Source: a candidate division WOR-3 bacterium
GTDB taxonomy: Bacteria; Hydrothermota; Tepidihabitantia; SM23-42
Direction: 5' to 3'
NCBI GenBank assembly: GCA_011052815.1
Contig: DRIG01000100.1
Coordinates: forward strand, 1 to 35,144
DNA length: 35,144 nt
Shown: one piece after another, positions 22,466-31,632 of the stretch
Layout: the number at the start of each line of letters is the position of its first letter
Numbering within the stretch: the stretch's first letter is position 1
Position numbers and translations under genes: made by a program
Notes under the pieces: generated by a model
Databases searched by the model: none
Told to the model about the DNA's origin: nothing
The model's input: the letters and a program-made list of their open reading frames with translations, nothing else

Positions 22466-23830
22466 ATGTTTGATAAATTGAAAACCATTCTCAGCCGCAC
22501 AGCGGTTGATTACGCTGATATCCGCTATGAAATCAAAAACGAAGTGAAGATCGTTTTTAAAGGTAAAGAACTCGTGCAGGTCAGTTCCAACTCGACGGAC
22601 GGCTATGTTCTTAGAATCTTGAAAGACGGCGGTCTGTCATCCGTTTCCGTCACCAAAGAGATCGATATTGAAAAAGCGATAAAGACCGCTTGTGAAAACA
22701 GCAGTCTGATCGCCGGAAATCTCGCACGGCCCGTGAGATTTGCAAGGGGCGAAACAGTAAAGGAAACTTTTACGCCCGAACTCAAAGAAGATCCCCGACA
22801 GATTCCGCTCGACGAAAAACTGGCGCTTGTCCGAAAGTATAACAACATAGCCCTTCAACAGGAAAAGATTTTAACGACCAATATATCCTATTTAGAGGTC
22901 ACAAGAGAAAAGTATTTTGTCAACACCGAGGGAAATGAGATTAAAGAAGAATTGATTACCACAAAAATAAATGGATTAATCATCGGAAAAGACGGATCTC
23001 TTATTCAATCCGTAAGAGTGGGGGTCGGCGGCAGTAATGGTTTTGCGGTATTACGAAACAGAGAAGAAGAATTTGAAAAAAGAAGTTCCCTCGTCCTCCA
23101 GCTGTTGGATGCCGAACCGGTTAAAGCCGGAGAATACGATGTAATCCTCAATCAGAATCTCGCGGGTGTCTTCACCCATGAAGCATTCGGCCATTTCTCT
23201 GAAGCAGATCTCATTGAAGACAACCCTTCTATGAGAAAAAAGATGAAACTCGGTGCGAGGCTGGGAAATGACGCCCTGAATATTATCGACGACCCGACGA
23301 TACCGGAACAACTGGGCTTCTATCGCTATGATGACGAAGGGGTCAGGGCGAAGCCGACTCAATTAATGAAGAACGGCGTCCTCGTCGGCAGACTCCACTC
23401 AAGGCGGACCGCCGCCGCATTTGACGAACCCCTGAACGGCCATTGTGTGGCGGAAGATTACCGTTATCCCCCGATCATAAGAATGGGAACAATCTTTATT
23501 CAACCAGGTGATGTAAAGTTCGAAGAACTTCTGGATGAATTAGGAAACGGTTTATATATTCTCGACAGCCGGGGAGGCCAAACAAGCGGTGAAAATTTCA
23601 CATTCGGTGCCCAATATGGATTTATAGTGAAAAACGGAAAGTTGAACAAAATGGTGCGCGACATTAATATTTCCGGTAATCTATATACAACATTGAAGAA
23701 CATCAAAAAAATAGCGGATGACCTGAAATTGAGTGAAACCGGCGGTTGTGGAAAAGGTCAAATAAATATACGTTCCTGTCATGGAGCGCCCCATATTCTT
23801 ATACAGAATGTAATTATAGGAGGTGTATAG
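22466..23830 (+). CDS. tldD: TldD-type metalloprotease subunit
   Basis: 454 residues from the ATG at 22466. The HExxxH zinc motif is in FTHEAFGHFSEADLIEDN, and the GGQTSGENFTFGAQYGFIVKNGK and GGCGKGQINIRSCHGAPHILIQNVIIGG segments are typical of TldD. TldD pairs with PmbA/TldE as a heterodimer that degrades unfolded peptides and, in some bacteria, matures microcins or other peptides. Its partner gene follows at once. No modified-peptide precursor was recognised nearby, so the general protease role is more likely. Confidence 0.93.
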   Translation: MFDKLKTILSRTAVDYADIRYEIKNEVKIVFKGKELVQVSSNSTDGYVLRILKDGGLSSVSVTKEIDIEKAIKTACENSSLIAGNLARPVRFARGETVKETFTPELKEDPRQIPLDEKLALVRKYNNIALQQEKILTTNISYLEVTREKYFVNTEGNEIKEELITTKINGLIIGKDGSLIQSVRVGVGGSNGFAVLRNREEEFEKRSSLVLQLLDAEPVKAGEYDVILNQNLAGVFTHEAFGHFSEADLIEDNPSMRKKMKLGARLGNDALNIIDDPTIPEQLGFYRYDDEGVRAKPTQLMKNGVLVGRLHSRRTAAAFDEPLNGHCVAEDYRYPPIIRMGTIFIQPGDVKFEELLDELGNGLYILDSRGGQTSGENFTFGAQYGFIVKNGKLNKMVRDINISGNLYTTLKNIKKIADDLKLSETGGCGKGQINIRSCHGAPHILIQNVIIGGV

Positions 23831-23831
23831 C

Positions 23832-25145
23832 ATGGAAAAACTCCTGGAAACGGCGAAGCAGAAAGTCGAACAGGCGGAAGTCTATTTCCTGGAAGAAAAC
23901 ATCAATCTTATTCAATTTGAGAATGCAAGATTGAAAAATATCGAAACTTCTCTCCAATCCGGGTTCAGTCTGAGAATTATAAAAGACAATAGACTCGGAT
24001 TCGCCTACACCAGGAATCTGAACGACCGCGAAGGTTTGATCCGAAACGCTCTGACGACCCTGAAGGCGAATGTAAAGGCATCCTTTGAGTTTCCTCTCAA
24101 CACAAAGCAGTCTTTGCTCGATACGTATAATCCCGCAATTGAAAAAGTCACCTCTTCTGTGGTTGTGGAAGAATGTAATCGAATAGCAGATATCCTTTCT
24201 TCAAAAACAAAAGGGCAGGTTAATCTCAGGGCGGCGTTCTCCGTTAAAACATTGAAACTCATAAATAATAAAGGAACCGATCTTTCTTTGAAAACCTCAA
24301 ATTATCTTATTTATGGCACTATCTTATATCCGAACAGCTATGCAGCAATCCATCGTATTTTGTCTTTCAAAAATTTTGAAAAAGCTCCTGACGACTATCT
24401 GGACTTTCTCTCATCTCTTTATAACCGCTCGGTGAAAGAAATAAAACCGGAGAGTGGAAGGATGAAGGTTCTCTTTATGCCTGAAACAGTATATGTGTTG
24501 ATGTGGAGGTTCCAGAGTGCGACAAGCGGCGAAGCCGTGTACCAACAGGAATCACCGTTGATCGGAAAGATCAATGAAAAGATATTCAATGAAAAAATAA
24601 CCATCGTCAACGATCCTTTAAATGAAAAATTTCTGGAAGCAAGACCTTTTGACGACGAAGGGACATCCTGTATTTTCTTCCCGCTTGTTGAAAACGGAAT
24701 TTTAAAAAATTACTACTTTGATCTGGATTATGCAAACAAGATGAATGTCAAACCGACCGGCCATGGGTTCAAGAACGCCCAGTGGTCCAGTGAAAAGATT
24801 GCATTAAAACCGACGCCATCTTTACAACACCTTTATATCCAACCGGGTGCCAAATCTTTTTCCGAACTTCTGAAATCGATCGATAAAGGCATTATAATAG
24901 CGGGCGCCCTGGGAGCACACAGCGGGAATATCCTCAACGGTGACTTCTCCATAGGGCTATCTCCAGGAATTTATGTGGAGAACGGTGAAATAGCCGGCTA
25001 TGTAAAGGATGCCATGGTCGCGGGCAACATCTATCAAATACTGCAGAATGTCGTTGAACTCGAAAATGAAGTTCATTTTACAATCGGAGGGATGTTTCCA
25101 GCCGTTCTCATCGACGACGTCAGTGTTGTGATTAAAAACAGATAG
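23832..25145 (+). CDS. pmbA: PmbA/TldE-type protease partner subunit
   Basis: 437 residues. The ATG at 23832 is used because AGGAGGTG sits 6-7 nt upstream, overlapping the end of tldD; a GTG at 23823 is the alternative. The protein follows the TldE pattern (FSLRIIKDNRLGFAYTRN ... GTSCIFFPLVENGILKNYYFDLDYANKMNVKPTGHG ... GFSIGLSPG-like end) and lacks HExxxH, as expected for the non-catalytic subunit. It acts with TldD. Confidence 0.92.
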   Translation: MEKLLETAKQKVEQAEVYFLEENINLIQFENARLKNIETSLQSGFSLRIIKDNRLGFAYTRNLNDREGLIRNALTTLKANVKASFEFPLNTKQSLLDTYNPAIEKVTSSVVVEECNRIADILSSKTKGQVNLRAAFSVKTLKLINNKGTDLSLKTSNYLIYGTILYPNSYAAIHRILSFKNFEKAPDDYLDFLSSLYNRSVKEIKPESGRMKVLFMPETVYVLMWRFQSATSGEAVYQQESPLIGKINEKIFNEKITIVNDPLNEKFLEARPFDDEGTSCIFFPLVENGILKNYYFDLDYANKMNVKPTGHGFKNAQWSSEKIALKPTPSLQHLYIQPGAKSFSELLKSIDKGIIIAGALGAHSGNILNGDFSIGLSPGIYVENGEIAGYVKDAMVAGNIYQILQNVVELENEVHFTIGGMFPAVLIDDVSVVIKNR

Positions 25146-25200
25146 TAAATCTGGCTTCGATAATCATCGGCAGGAGTAATGTCTTTACGATAATCTTACC

Positions 25201-25320
25201 ATGACCATTAAGCAGTTGGTTTTAGATAAGTTTGAAACTAACTGTTATATCATGGAAGCGGGAAAGAATGTGGATTATCCTAAACCTTTTGGATCATCTA
25301 TGAAAACAGGGCTTCAATGA
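25201..25320 (+). pseudogene. N-terminal scrap of an MBL-fold hydrolase
   Basis: An ATG at 25201 gives MTIKQLVLDKFETNCYIMEAG, which resembles the first strand of glyoxalase-II-like metallo-beta-lactamase-fold hydrolases (family pattern ...xFxxNCYIV). The similarity ends after ~23 residues and no metal-binding HxHxDH motif follows. The frame closes at 25320, overlapping the 3' end of ftsY on the other strand. A gene remnant is the simplest reading, but the match is short. The rest of 25146-25297 shows nothing else. Confidence 0.4.
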
Positions 25321-26137
25321 ATTTACGGGGTTCAAACTCAACGATATCCTCTATCCCCTCCCCGACTCCTAAATAAAGGACCGGAAGTTTCAATTCATTA
25401 CATATCGGAATGATTGCTCCCCCTTTGGCCGTACCGTCGAATTTCGTCAGGATCAAACCATTGATCCCGATTTCGTCGGCGAAGATGCGTGCCTGCTGAA
25501 TACTGTTCTGTCCCAAATTGGCGTCGATCGTAAGGAGATTTAAATCCGGACCACCGGGTTTTAATTTCTCTATGACACGTTTTATCTTCTTCAACTCAGC
25601 CATTAAATCAGTCCGTGTATGGAGTCTTCCCGCCGTATCAACCAGGACGGTGTCCATTGCTCTTGCATACGCCTTTGAAATGGTGTCATAGACAACCGAA
25701 GCTGCATCCTGTCCTTTCTGAGAAGCGACAATCTCAACATCAGCCCTTTTCGCCCACACATTGAGCTGCTCGCTTGCGGCGTCACGGTAGGTATCGCCGC
25801 ACGCGAGTATCACCTTACCGTTTTTACTGTAAAGGTAAGCAAGTTTTGCCACAGTGGTCGTCTTGCCTGAACCGTTCACTCCGCTGATCATGATGATCTG
25901 TGGTTTCTCGGTATCCATGACAGGTGCGGGCAGATTGAGAAGGGTAAAAAGCTCTTCTTTCAAAATTTCGAATAAATCACCGCGTTTCTTCTTTATCTGT
26001 TCGATTATTAATTCCGTGTATTTAACCCCGACATCCGCCCTCAACAGGTTCTCTTCAATCTGTTCGATCGTTGTATTCTGACTGCGTGAAAATAAAACAG
26101 CGGCTTTCTGTAACGCCTGCTTCAGTCTGTTAAGCAT
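25298..26137 (-). CDS. ftsY: Signal recognition particle receptor FtsY
   Basis: FtsY docks SRP-ribosome complexes at the membrane by pairing its GTPase with that of Ffh. The 279 residues comprise a short N domain and the G domain. Motifs: G1 SGVNGSGKTTTVAKLA, GDTYRDAASEQL, G3 DTAGRLHT, G4 LTKFDGTAKGG, and the closing GVGEGIEDIVEFEPRKFI. The acidic A domain of some FtsY proteins is absent. The insertion-box region reads TIDANLGQN instead of the more common DATTGQN. Its start overlaps the end of smc by 8 bp. Confidence 0.96.
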   Translation of the reverse strand: MLNRLKQALQKAAVLFSRSQNTTIEQIEENLLRADVGVKYTELIIEQIKKKRGDLFEILKEELFTLLNLPAPVMDTEKPQIIMISGVNGSGKTTTVAKLAYLYSKNGKVILACGDTYRDAASEQLNVWAKRADVEIVASQKGQDAASVVYDTISKAYARAMDTVLVDTAGRLHTRTDLMAELKKIKRVIEKLKPGGPDLNLLTIDANLGQNSIQQARIFADEIGINGLILTKFDGTAKGGAIIPICNELKLPVLYLGVGEGIEDIVEFEPRKFIEALFS

Positions 26138-29100
26138 CCAGATCCCATTTTTCCAAATCAGCGAGTTTTGCGGAAATAATCTTGCTCTGTCCCGGCTTTT
26201 CCATGGTCAGACCATAGAGATAATCAGCATATTCCATGGTCGCACGATTATGGGTGATGATAACCACCTGGGTTCTCTGGGAAAGGTCGCGCAGGAACTT
26301 ATTGAATCTGACGACGTTTGCGTCGTCAAGAGGGGCGTCGATTTCATCAAGAATACAGAAAGGAGCCGGTTTTACAAGATAAAAGGCAAGCAGCAGACTG
26401 ATCGCCAGAAGCGTCCGTTCACCGCCCGAAAGTTGATTGATCGTCTTCAAACGTTTCCCTTTCATCCGTACCACAATATCAACCTTGGAAGTCAAAGGAT
26501 TGTCTGGATCGCTCAGAACCAGATCAGCGGCTCCGCCTTCAAAGAAATTGGCGAAGACGAAATTGAACTCTTTCTTCACCCGTTCAAAAGTGGTGACAAA
26601 CCTCTCCCGCGCCCGGGTATCGAGCTCTTCAATCGAACCCAGCAGATTTTTCTTCGCGGCGATCACATCATCCCGTTGAGCGAGGAACTCGTCAAGCCGT
26701 TTCTTTTCTTTATCATAGAGTTCCAGACTCAAAGGATTGACTTCACCGAGCTTCTCCAATTTCCCTTTGGTCTCCGCCAATTTTGTTTCGGCTTCCGGTA
26801 TTTCTTCTTCGGGAAGATACTCATTCAGATCCACTTTAAAATCATCCAGGGCTTTTTTGAACGCCTCATCCCTTTTATGCTTCAGCTGGAAAGATTGATA
26901 TCTGAACTGCATCACCTCATTCTGAAGTTCTTCATGAAGTTTTTGACTTTCGGCAAGGCTGTCGAAAACTTTATTCAGTTTTTGGGTAAGTTCTTCCATC
27001 ATCTTCTCCGGCAGAAGTTTTTCCAGGTTCGTCCGTTCCTCTTTTTTCAAAATCAACTCTTTTTTCAAAACATCGATTTCCGTTTGAATCTGTTCCAGGT
27101 TTTCCGCGGTTCTGTTCTGTCTAAGGATATCAAGTTCATCCTCCACTTTTTTGATTTCAGCCTGTAACTGCTCAATACTTCCCCGTACGCTCTTCCGCCG
27201 CTCTTCCATCGCGATCAGATCCATCCGCTTTTTATTGATGACCGTTCCTTTCTCCTCAAGTTCTCCCTCCATTGTCTTAATCTTCTCCAATAAACCCTTT
27301 TTCTGCTCTTCGATATCAGAAAATTCCCTTTCCGCCGTTCTTATCTTTTCCTCAAACTCTTCTATCTGTGATTTCAACCGCTCGATTTCTTTTAAAATAT
27401 TATCCCGGTCGTTCTTGACACCTTCATAATATTTGACTGTCTTATCGACATTCCTCTCTGTCTCGTTTAATTTCAAAGAACATTCTGACTTCTTGACGTT
27501 TACGGCGAAAAGTCTGTTTTTCTTTTCTTCAATCTTTTCATTGATCGCCTCAATCTCTTCCTGCAGCCTTTTCTTATCTTCGTTGATGAAAATTACTTCA
27601 TTCTTTAAGTCTTCCAGCTTCTTCTCATACTCCTGAAGACTCTGACTTATCTTGAAGTATCCGATCTCACCCTTTTCGACAATGATCAATCCATTCTTGA
27701 AAAGGATACCGTTCTTTGTAATAAAACCACAGTCAGGGTGTTTCCGCGACAACTCATTCGCCTTTGCGAAATCATCAACCAGAAAATAATTATTTATATA
27801 TTTCTGGACAAACCCGTGCGACGATTTGAATTTCACGAATTGTGCCACTGATGTCAGTTCTTTGTCTAATTCTTCCGCCGCTTCTTTTTTCTCGCCGGTG
27901 TCGGCGTTTATGAAACCGAACCTTCCTTCGGGCAAACGATTGAAATCTTCTTCTGAATATTCGGTGAGGATATAAAAATGGAGCAGGTCGCCGAGACAGA
28001 TATCAACAACCAACTCATAACCAGGATTCACCTCTATATTATCGCGGAGCAATCCTCTATGTTTCTTGCTGAAGATATCGTCGATCTCCCTGATTCCCTC
28101 TTTCTCTTTAAGTCGACGTCTCAAAGTGTCGATGACAACCTTGCAATCGGTCAACGCCTCCTGTCTCTCTTTTAAATCTATTTCCAATGTATGTATACTA
28201 TCTTCATGTTCCTGGCGTATTTTATTATCCTCTTCCAATTCTTTTGAGAGGCTCTCCTGCTGCACGATGATTTGCTCCAGCTCTTCCTCCAATTCTTTCT
28301 TCCGCCTCTGCCCGCCTTCGATCTCTTCCTTTTTGCTCTGATATTCTTCATTAATGCGCGTGAGGATTTCCTCCTTATTCTCCTTCTCAAATTTCAGTTT
28401 GGTAATGGCATCTTTATATTCCCTGATTTTATCCGACAACTCCGCCGCGGTGTCATCATATTTTCTGAGGTCGGTCTTTAATGAAAAATAGAGATTGTTC
28501 TTCTCACCGACGGCTCGTTCCTCCTCTTCGATCTCGGTTTTGATCTTGTTGATCTGCTCGATAAAGGACTCTTCTTTGCTCTGGTAATCAACAAGCCTTT
28601 CCCGGGCATTCCTGAGCGATTCCTCTTTTTCACGAATGACTGTTATCGTCCTTTCATTGGAAAGAATTATCTGTCTGCTTTCCTCTTCCTTGGACTGAAT
28701 GGCGCTTGAGAGTTCGGCGATCGATTTATCGACTTCAGCTATCCGCTCAACCGTATCTTTTTTTCTAACTTCGATCTCAGACATCTTATTCTTCAGTTCT
28801 TCTCTCTCCGCCTCCAGCCTTTTGATCTCCTGCGAGACCGTCTGCTTCCGGCTCTCTTTTTCCTGAATCTCTTCTTCTATCTTATGTAATTCTTCCTGTG
28901 CCTTTGTATATTCATCTTTCAGTAGGAAAAGGGTCAACCTCTTATATTCTTCTCTCAATTCCTGATATAATCTGGTCTGCCGAACCTGTCTTCGCAGACT
29001 CCTTAAAGAACGTTGCATTTCATGTATTATATCTTCAAGGCGCAATAAATCTTGTTCTGTGGCTTCAAGCCTTCGACGGGTCTGCTCCCGCCGCTCCTGA

Positions 29101-29591
29101 TATTTCAAGATTCCGGAAACATCATCAAACATCTGTTTGGTCTCACCATGAATTATTTTTTCTATTTCGGAAAGTTCCAGAAAAGAATAGGAAAGGGTGC
29201 CGGAATTCAAAAACAACGCCTGAATATCAAGAAGCCGGCATTTCACCCTGTTCAGAAAAAATTCACTTTCACCCGTCTTGTAAAAACGGCGTTTGATCTC
29301 AAACTCACCGCCGAACTGCGGAAAATAATCCTCGTTGTCTATCGTCACCGAAACTTCAGTGAAGTTCGCATCGTTCTTTAAATCAGGTGACATATAGATA
29401 AGATCTTCGATCTTTTCGCAACGCAGGGCCTTCATACTCTGTTCACCGAAAACCCATCTCAGGGCGTCGAAGATATTTGATTTACCGCTTCCATTGGGTC
29501 CGACAAAAGCGGTGATGCCGGCATTGAGTATGATATCCGTCTCTTCTGGGAATGATTTGAAACCGTACAGTTTAATCTTCTTTATTTTCAT
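26130..29591 (-). CDS. smc: Chromosome segregation ATPase SMC
   Basis: SMC dimers extrude and organise DNA loops with ScpA/ScpB. The 1153-residue protein has the Walker A motif FVGPNGSGKSNIFDALRW (~30-47) and long coiled coils at ~165-500 and ~670-960. The hinge lies between (~505-665, including GYELVVDICLGDLLHFYI and GFITKNGILFKNGLIIVEKGE). The C-terminal ABC signature LSGGERTLLAISLLLAF starts at ~1054 and Walker B FCILDEIDAPLDDANV follows. scpA/scpB are not in the window. The start has only a weak ribosome-binding site (TATAGAAG). Confidence 0.97.
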   Translation of the reverse strand: MKIKKIKLYGFKSFPEETDIILNAGITAFVGPNGSGKSNIFDALRWVFGEQSMKALRCEKIEDLIYMSPDLKNDANFTEVSVTIDNEDYFPQFGGEFEIKRRFYKTGESEFFLNRVKCRLLDIQALFLNSGTLSYSFLELSEIEKIIHGETKQMFDDVSGILKYQERREQTRRRLEATEQDLLRLEDIIHEMQRSLRSLRRQVRQTRLYQELREEYKRLTLFLLKDEYTKAQEELHKIEEEIQEKESRKQTVSQEIKRLEAEREELKNKMSEIEVRKKDTVERIAEVDKSIAELSSAIQSKEEESRQIILSNERTITVIREKEESLRNARERLVDYQSKEESFIEQINKIKTEIEEEERAVGEKNNLYFSLKTDLRKYDDTAAELSDKIREYKDAITKLKFEKENKEEILTRINEEYQSKKEEIEGGQRRKKELEEELEQIIVQQESLSKELEEDNKIRQEHEDSIHTLEIDLKERQEALTDCKVVIDTLRRRLKEKEGIREIDDIFSKKHRGLLRDNIEVNPGYELVVDICLGDLLHFYILTEYSEEDFNRLPEGRFGFINADTGEKKEAAEELDKELTSVAQFVKFKSSHGFVQKYINNYFLVDDFAKANELSRKHPDCGFITKNGILFKNGLIIVEKGEIGYFKISQSLQEYEKKLEDLKNEVIFINEDKKRLQEEIEAINEKIEEKKNRLFAVNVKKSECSLKLNETERNVDKTVKYYEGVKNDRDNILKEIERLKSQIEEFEEKIRTAEREFSDIEEQKKGLLEKIKTMEGELEEKGTVINKKRMDLIAMEERRKSVRGSIEQLQAEIKKVEDELDILRQNRTAENLEQIQTEIDVLKKELILKKEERTNLEKLLPEKMMEELTQKLNKVFDSLAESQKLHEELQNEVMQFRYQSFQLKHKRDEAFKKALDDFKVDLNEYLPEEEIPEAETKLAETKGKLEKLGEVNPLSLELYDKEKKRLDEFLAQRDDVIAAKKNLLGSIEELDTRARERFVTTFERVKKEFNFVFANFFEGGAADLVLSDPDNPLTSKVDIVVRMKGKRLKTINQLSGGERTLLAISLLLAFYLVKPAPFCILDEIDAPLDDANVVRFNKFLRDLSQRTQVVIITHNRATMEYADYLYGLTMEKPGQSKIISAKLADLEKWDLDA

Positions 29592-29633
29592 CTTCTATAT
29601 TTCATCCGGACATTCGTGATACGATTGATTTTT

Positions 29634-30578
29634 TTATCGAAGATAAAGTTCCCGTTCTAGATACTGGTGATAATCGCTCCATTCTCTTTCCTTACCCCTA
29701 TTTTTCTTCAACTCTTCTCTGATCATCGCCACTTTGGAATCAAGATTATCAATAAAATGAAGAACGAGTGCTTCCAAAAACATCGGTTCACGGGGAGAAC
29801 CCCACTCAAACTCTCCGTGATGGGAGATTATCATATGGAGCAGTTTCCACCGCAGTTCTTTCGGGAAACCGTCGATCAACCCGATCTTCTCCACAATCAT
29901 CTCATAACCGAGCATGATGTGACCGAGTAATTTCCCTTCTGTCGAAATATCGATCTTTTTGGCATAGGCGTATTCTGATATCTTTCCGACATCATGCAGT
30001 ATACCCGCTGTTATCAACAAATCAATATCAAGAAAATCATATACAGACTGAATATGCATCAGGAGTTTAAGAATATTGAGGGTATGAACCGCCAGACCAC
30101 CGAGGTAAGCATGATGCGCCCTCTTTGCAGCCGGCGCCAGCTTAAAATTCTTCAGGAATACGGGGTCATCGAAGAATAAAGACAGCAACTTTTTCAGATA
30201 AACATTATTCACTCTCGTCTTATATGCCTGTATTTCAGCGATGATCTTCTCGACATCATCAGGGCACCGCGGCATAAAGTCAAGGGCGTCTGCTTCTTCA
30301 TCAGGGATGCGCCGTATCGAATTCAAAACCACCTGCAATCTATCGTTGTATTCACCGACCGTGCCGGATATAAAAACGAAATCGCCCACTGACACCGCAT
30401 TCAAACTCTCAACCACATTGTCCCAGGCGATGCCTTCAATACTGCCTGTCCGATCAGTAAACTCAAGGACAGCGTAATTACCCCCGCCTTTTTTCTCTTT
30501 CAATATCTTTCTGGTAAGCACGAATTTTTCTTTTACTGTCTCACCGGCCCGCAACTCCTCCACATATTGACTCTTCAT
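29634..30578 (-). CDS. yhaM: YhaM-type 3'-5' exoribonuclease (OB-fold plus HD domain)
   Basis: 314 residues, the same size as YhaM of Bacillus. An OB-fold covers ~15-95 (YAVLEFTDRTGSIEGIAWDNVVES ... VGDFVFISGTVGEYNDRLQVVLNSI). The HD domain follows, with HHAYLGGLAVHTLNILKL, the metal-binding ILHDVGKISEY, and MIISHHGEFEWGSPREPMFLEALVLHFIDNLDSK. YhaM degrades RNA, and single-stranded DNA, from the 3' end with manganese. Location inside the smc-ftsY operon is consistent with a housekeeping role. Confidence 0.88.
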   Translation of the reverse strand: MKSQYVEELRAGETVKEKFVLTRKILKEKKGGGNYAVLEFTDRTGSIEGIAWDNVVESLNAVSVGDFVFISGTVGEYNDRLQVVLNSIRRIPDEEADALDFMPRCPDDVEKIIAEIQAYKTRVNNVYLKKLLSLFFDDPVFLKNFKLAPAAKRAHHAYLGGLAVHTLNILKLLMHIQSVYDFLDIDLLITAGILHDVGKISEYAYAKKIDISTEGKLLGHIMLGYEMIVEKIGLIDGFPKELRWKLLHMIISHHGEFEWGSPREPMFLEALVLHFIDNLDSKVAMIREELKKNRGKEREWSDYHQYLERELYLR

Positions 30579-30617
30579 TTCACTCCGATCATCTTCTTGG
30601 TCGTATTTTTTTTATTG

Positions 30618-30637
30618 AAGTAGCCAATGTGCTACTT
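30618..30637 (+). other. Hairpin between the coiled-coil membrane gene and yhaM
   Basis: AAGTAGC (30618-30624) and GCTACTT (30631-30637) form a 7-bp stem with a 6-nt loop. A T-rich run follows only on the plus strand, where no gene ends, so on the operon strand it may be a processing or stability element rather than a terminator. Confidence 0.3.
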
Positions 30638-31632
30638 TATTTTTTCGGTGTTTCCAGATGGAGAATTTTCTTTTTAATTAAATCCAATTTCTCGTGTAAT
30701 GTGCGCTCTTCTTTCTTTTCCGCCTCCAAAGCGCTCCGTACTTCTTCTCTTTTCTGCGTGATCAGGGAAATTTCTTTATTCAACTGCTGTTCTTCCTCCT
30801 TCAATTTTTCAAGTCGTTTAAGCAACTCGGCTTCACTCTCCTTCAACTTCTCTATCGACTGCATCACAGGGTTCGCTTCGATCTCTCTCTTCCTCGCCTC
30901 GTAGTCTTCATTCAACTGTTCAAGAGTTCTCCGCGCTTCTGCAATCTGATTATTCAACTCGTCAAATTCCTGCTGAGCCTTCTCCTGCTCCTTTCTTAAA
31001 GATTCGATCTTCGGAGAAAAGACCTCTTCCTGCCGTTTGTTGATATCCTCCACTATCTTTGCTTCAAGGTTCCGCTGCATGGCGAACATAATAAAGAATG
31101 TGATAATTCCGACAATGATACCGACGACTAAAATAATCGGGTTGGAGGAAGTCGTCACTTTAACGACAGGCATCAAGGGTTTTGCTCCGAAATAGAGAGC
31201 GCCGATTAAGCTTTTGCCGATCGTGATATTGAATGCTCCGTTGAAAACACCCCCCTCTTCTTTTACGGTGTTCTTACCTGACTTCAGCAGTGAAGAACTG
31301 TATGTCTTTCCGATAAGAGCGGAATCGGTCGATGCGATAACTTTATTCTTGGAGTCCGTGAAATGTATGAATTGAATCTCGGGCTCGTCACGCCGCAACT
31401 GGGTGATAATTTCATTGAGCTTTGAGGTCTCCTCCATAATAATGGCATCCTCCACAAAGGTAGCATGGGAAATGAGGTTACCCACAGTCATGAATCTCTT
31501 AACCATTATTTCAGTCAATGCGGCACCGCTATCCGCAGTCTTTTTGGCTAAGAAATTCGGGCTGAGGAAGAAGAAGACAGAAAGAAGAACGATCAAAATT
31601 AAAGGAATTATTGCAAAAGTGACCTTTGACAT
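30637..31632 (-). CDS. Membrane protein with Cache-like extracytoplasmic sensor and cytoplasmic coiled coil
   Basis: 331 residues. TM1 is at ~5-28 and TM2 at ~167-190 (IILVVGIIVGIITFFIMFAM). The ~135-residue extracytoplasmic loop has the look of a single Cache domain (EIQFIHFTDSKNKVIASTDSALIGKTYS ... GVFNGAFNITIGKSLIGALYFG). After TM2, residues ~195-325 are almost continuous coiled coil (KIESLRKEQEKAQQEFDELNNQIAEARRTLEQLNEDYEARKREIE). No kinase, cyclase, HAMP or methyl-accepting signalling domain is present, so the output partner is unknown. The start directly follows the upstream stop (TAAATG), with AGGAGG inside the end of the previous gene, showing tight coupling. Confidence 0.7.
   Translation of the reverse strand: MSKVTFAIIPLILIVLLSVFFFLSPNFLAKKTADSGAALTEIMVKRFMTVGNLISHATFVEDAIIMEETSKLNEIITQLRRDEPEIQFIHFTDSKNKVIASTDSALIGKTYSSSLLKSGKNTVKEEGGVFNGAFNITIGKSLIGALYFGAKPLMPVVKVTTSSNPIILVVGIIVGIITFFIMFAMQRNLEAKIVEDINKRQEEVFSPKIESLRKEQEKAQQEFDELNNQIAEARRTLEQLNEDYEARKREIEANPVMQSIEKLKESEAELLKRLEKLKEEEQQLNKEISLITQKREEVRSALEAEKKEERTLHEKLDLIKKKILHLETPKK

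Noticed and set aside
22466-25145. tldD-pmbA as part of a peptide-antibiotic (RiPP) maturation locus
   Set aside because: No small precursor ORF, cyclase or exporter gene lies nearby; the neighbours are a signalling gene and ftsY.
26250-27167. A 305-codon plus-strand ORF opposite smc
   Set aside because: It is the antisense of the SMC coiled-coil region, has a low-complexity Phe/Leu-rich translation and no ribosome-binding site.
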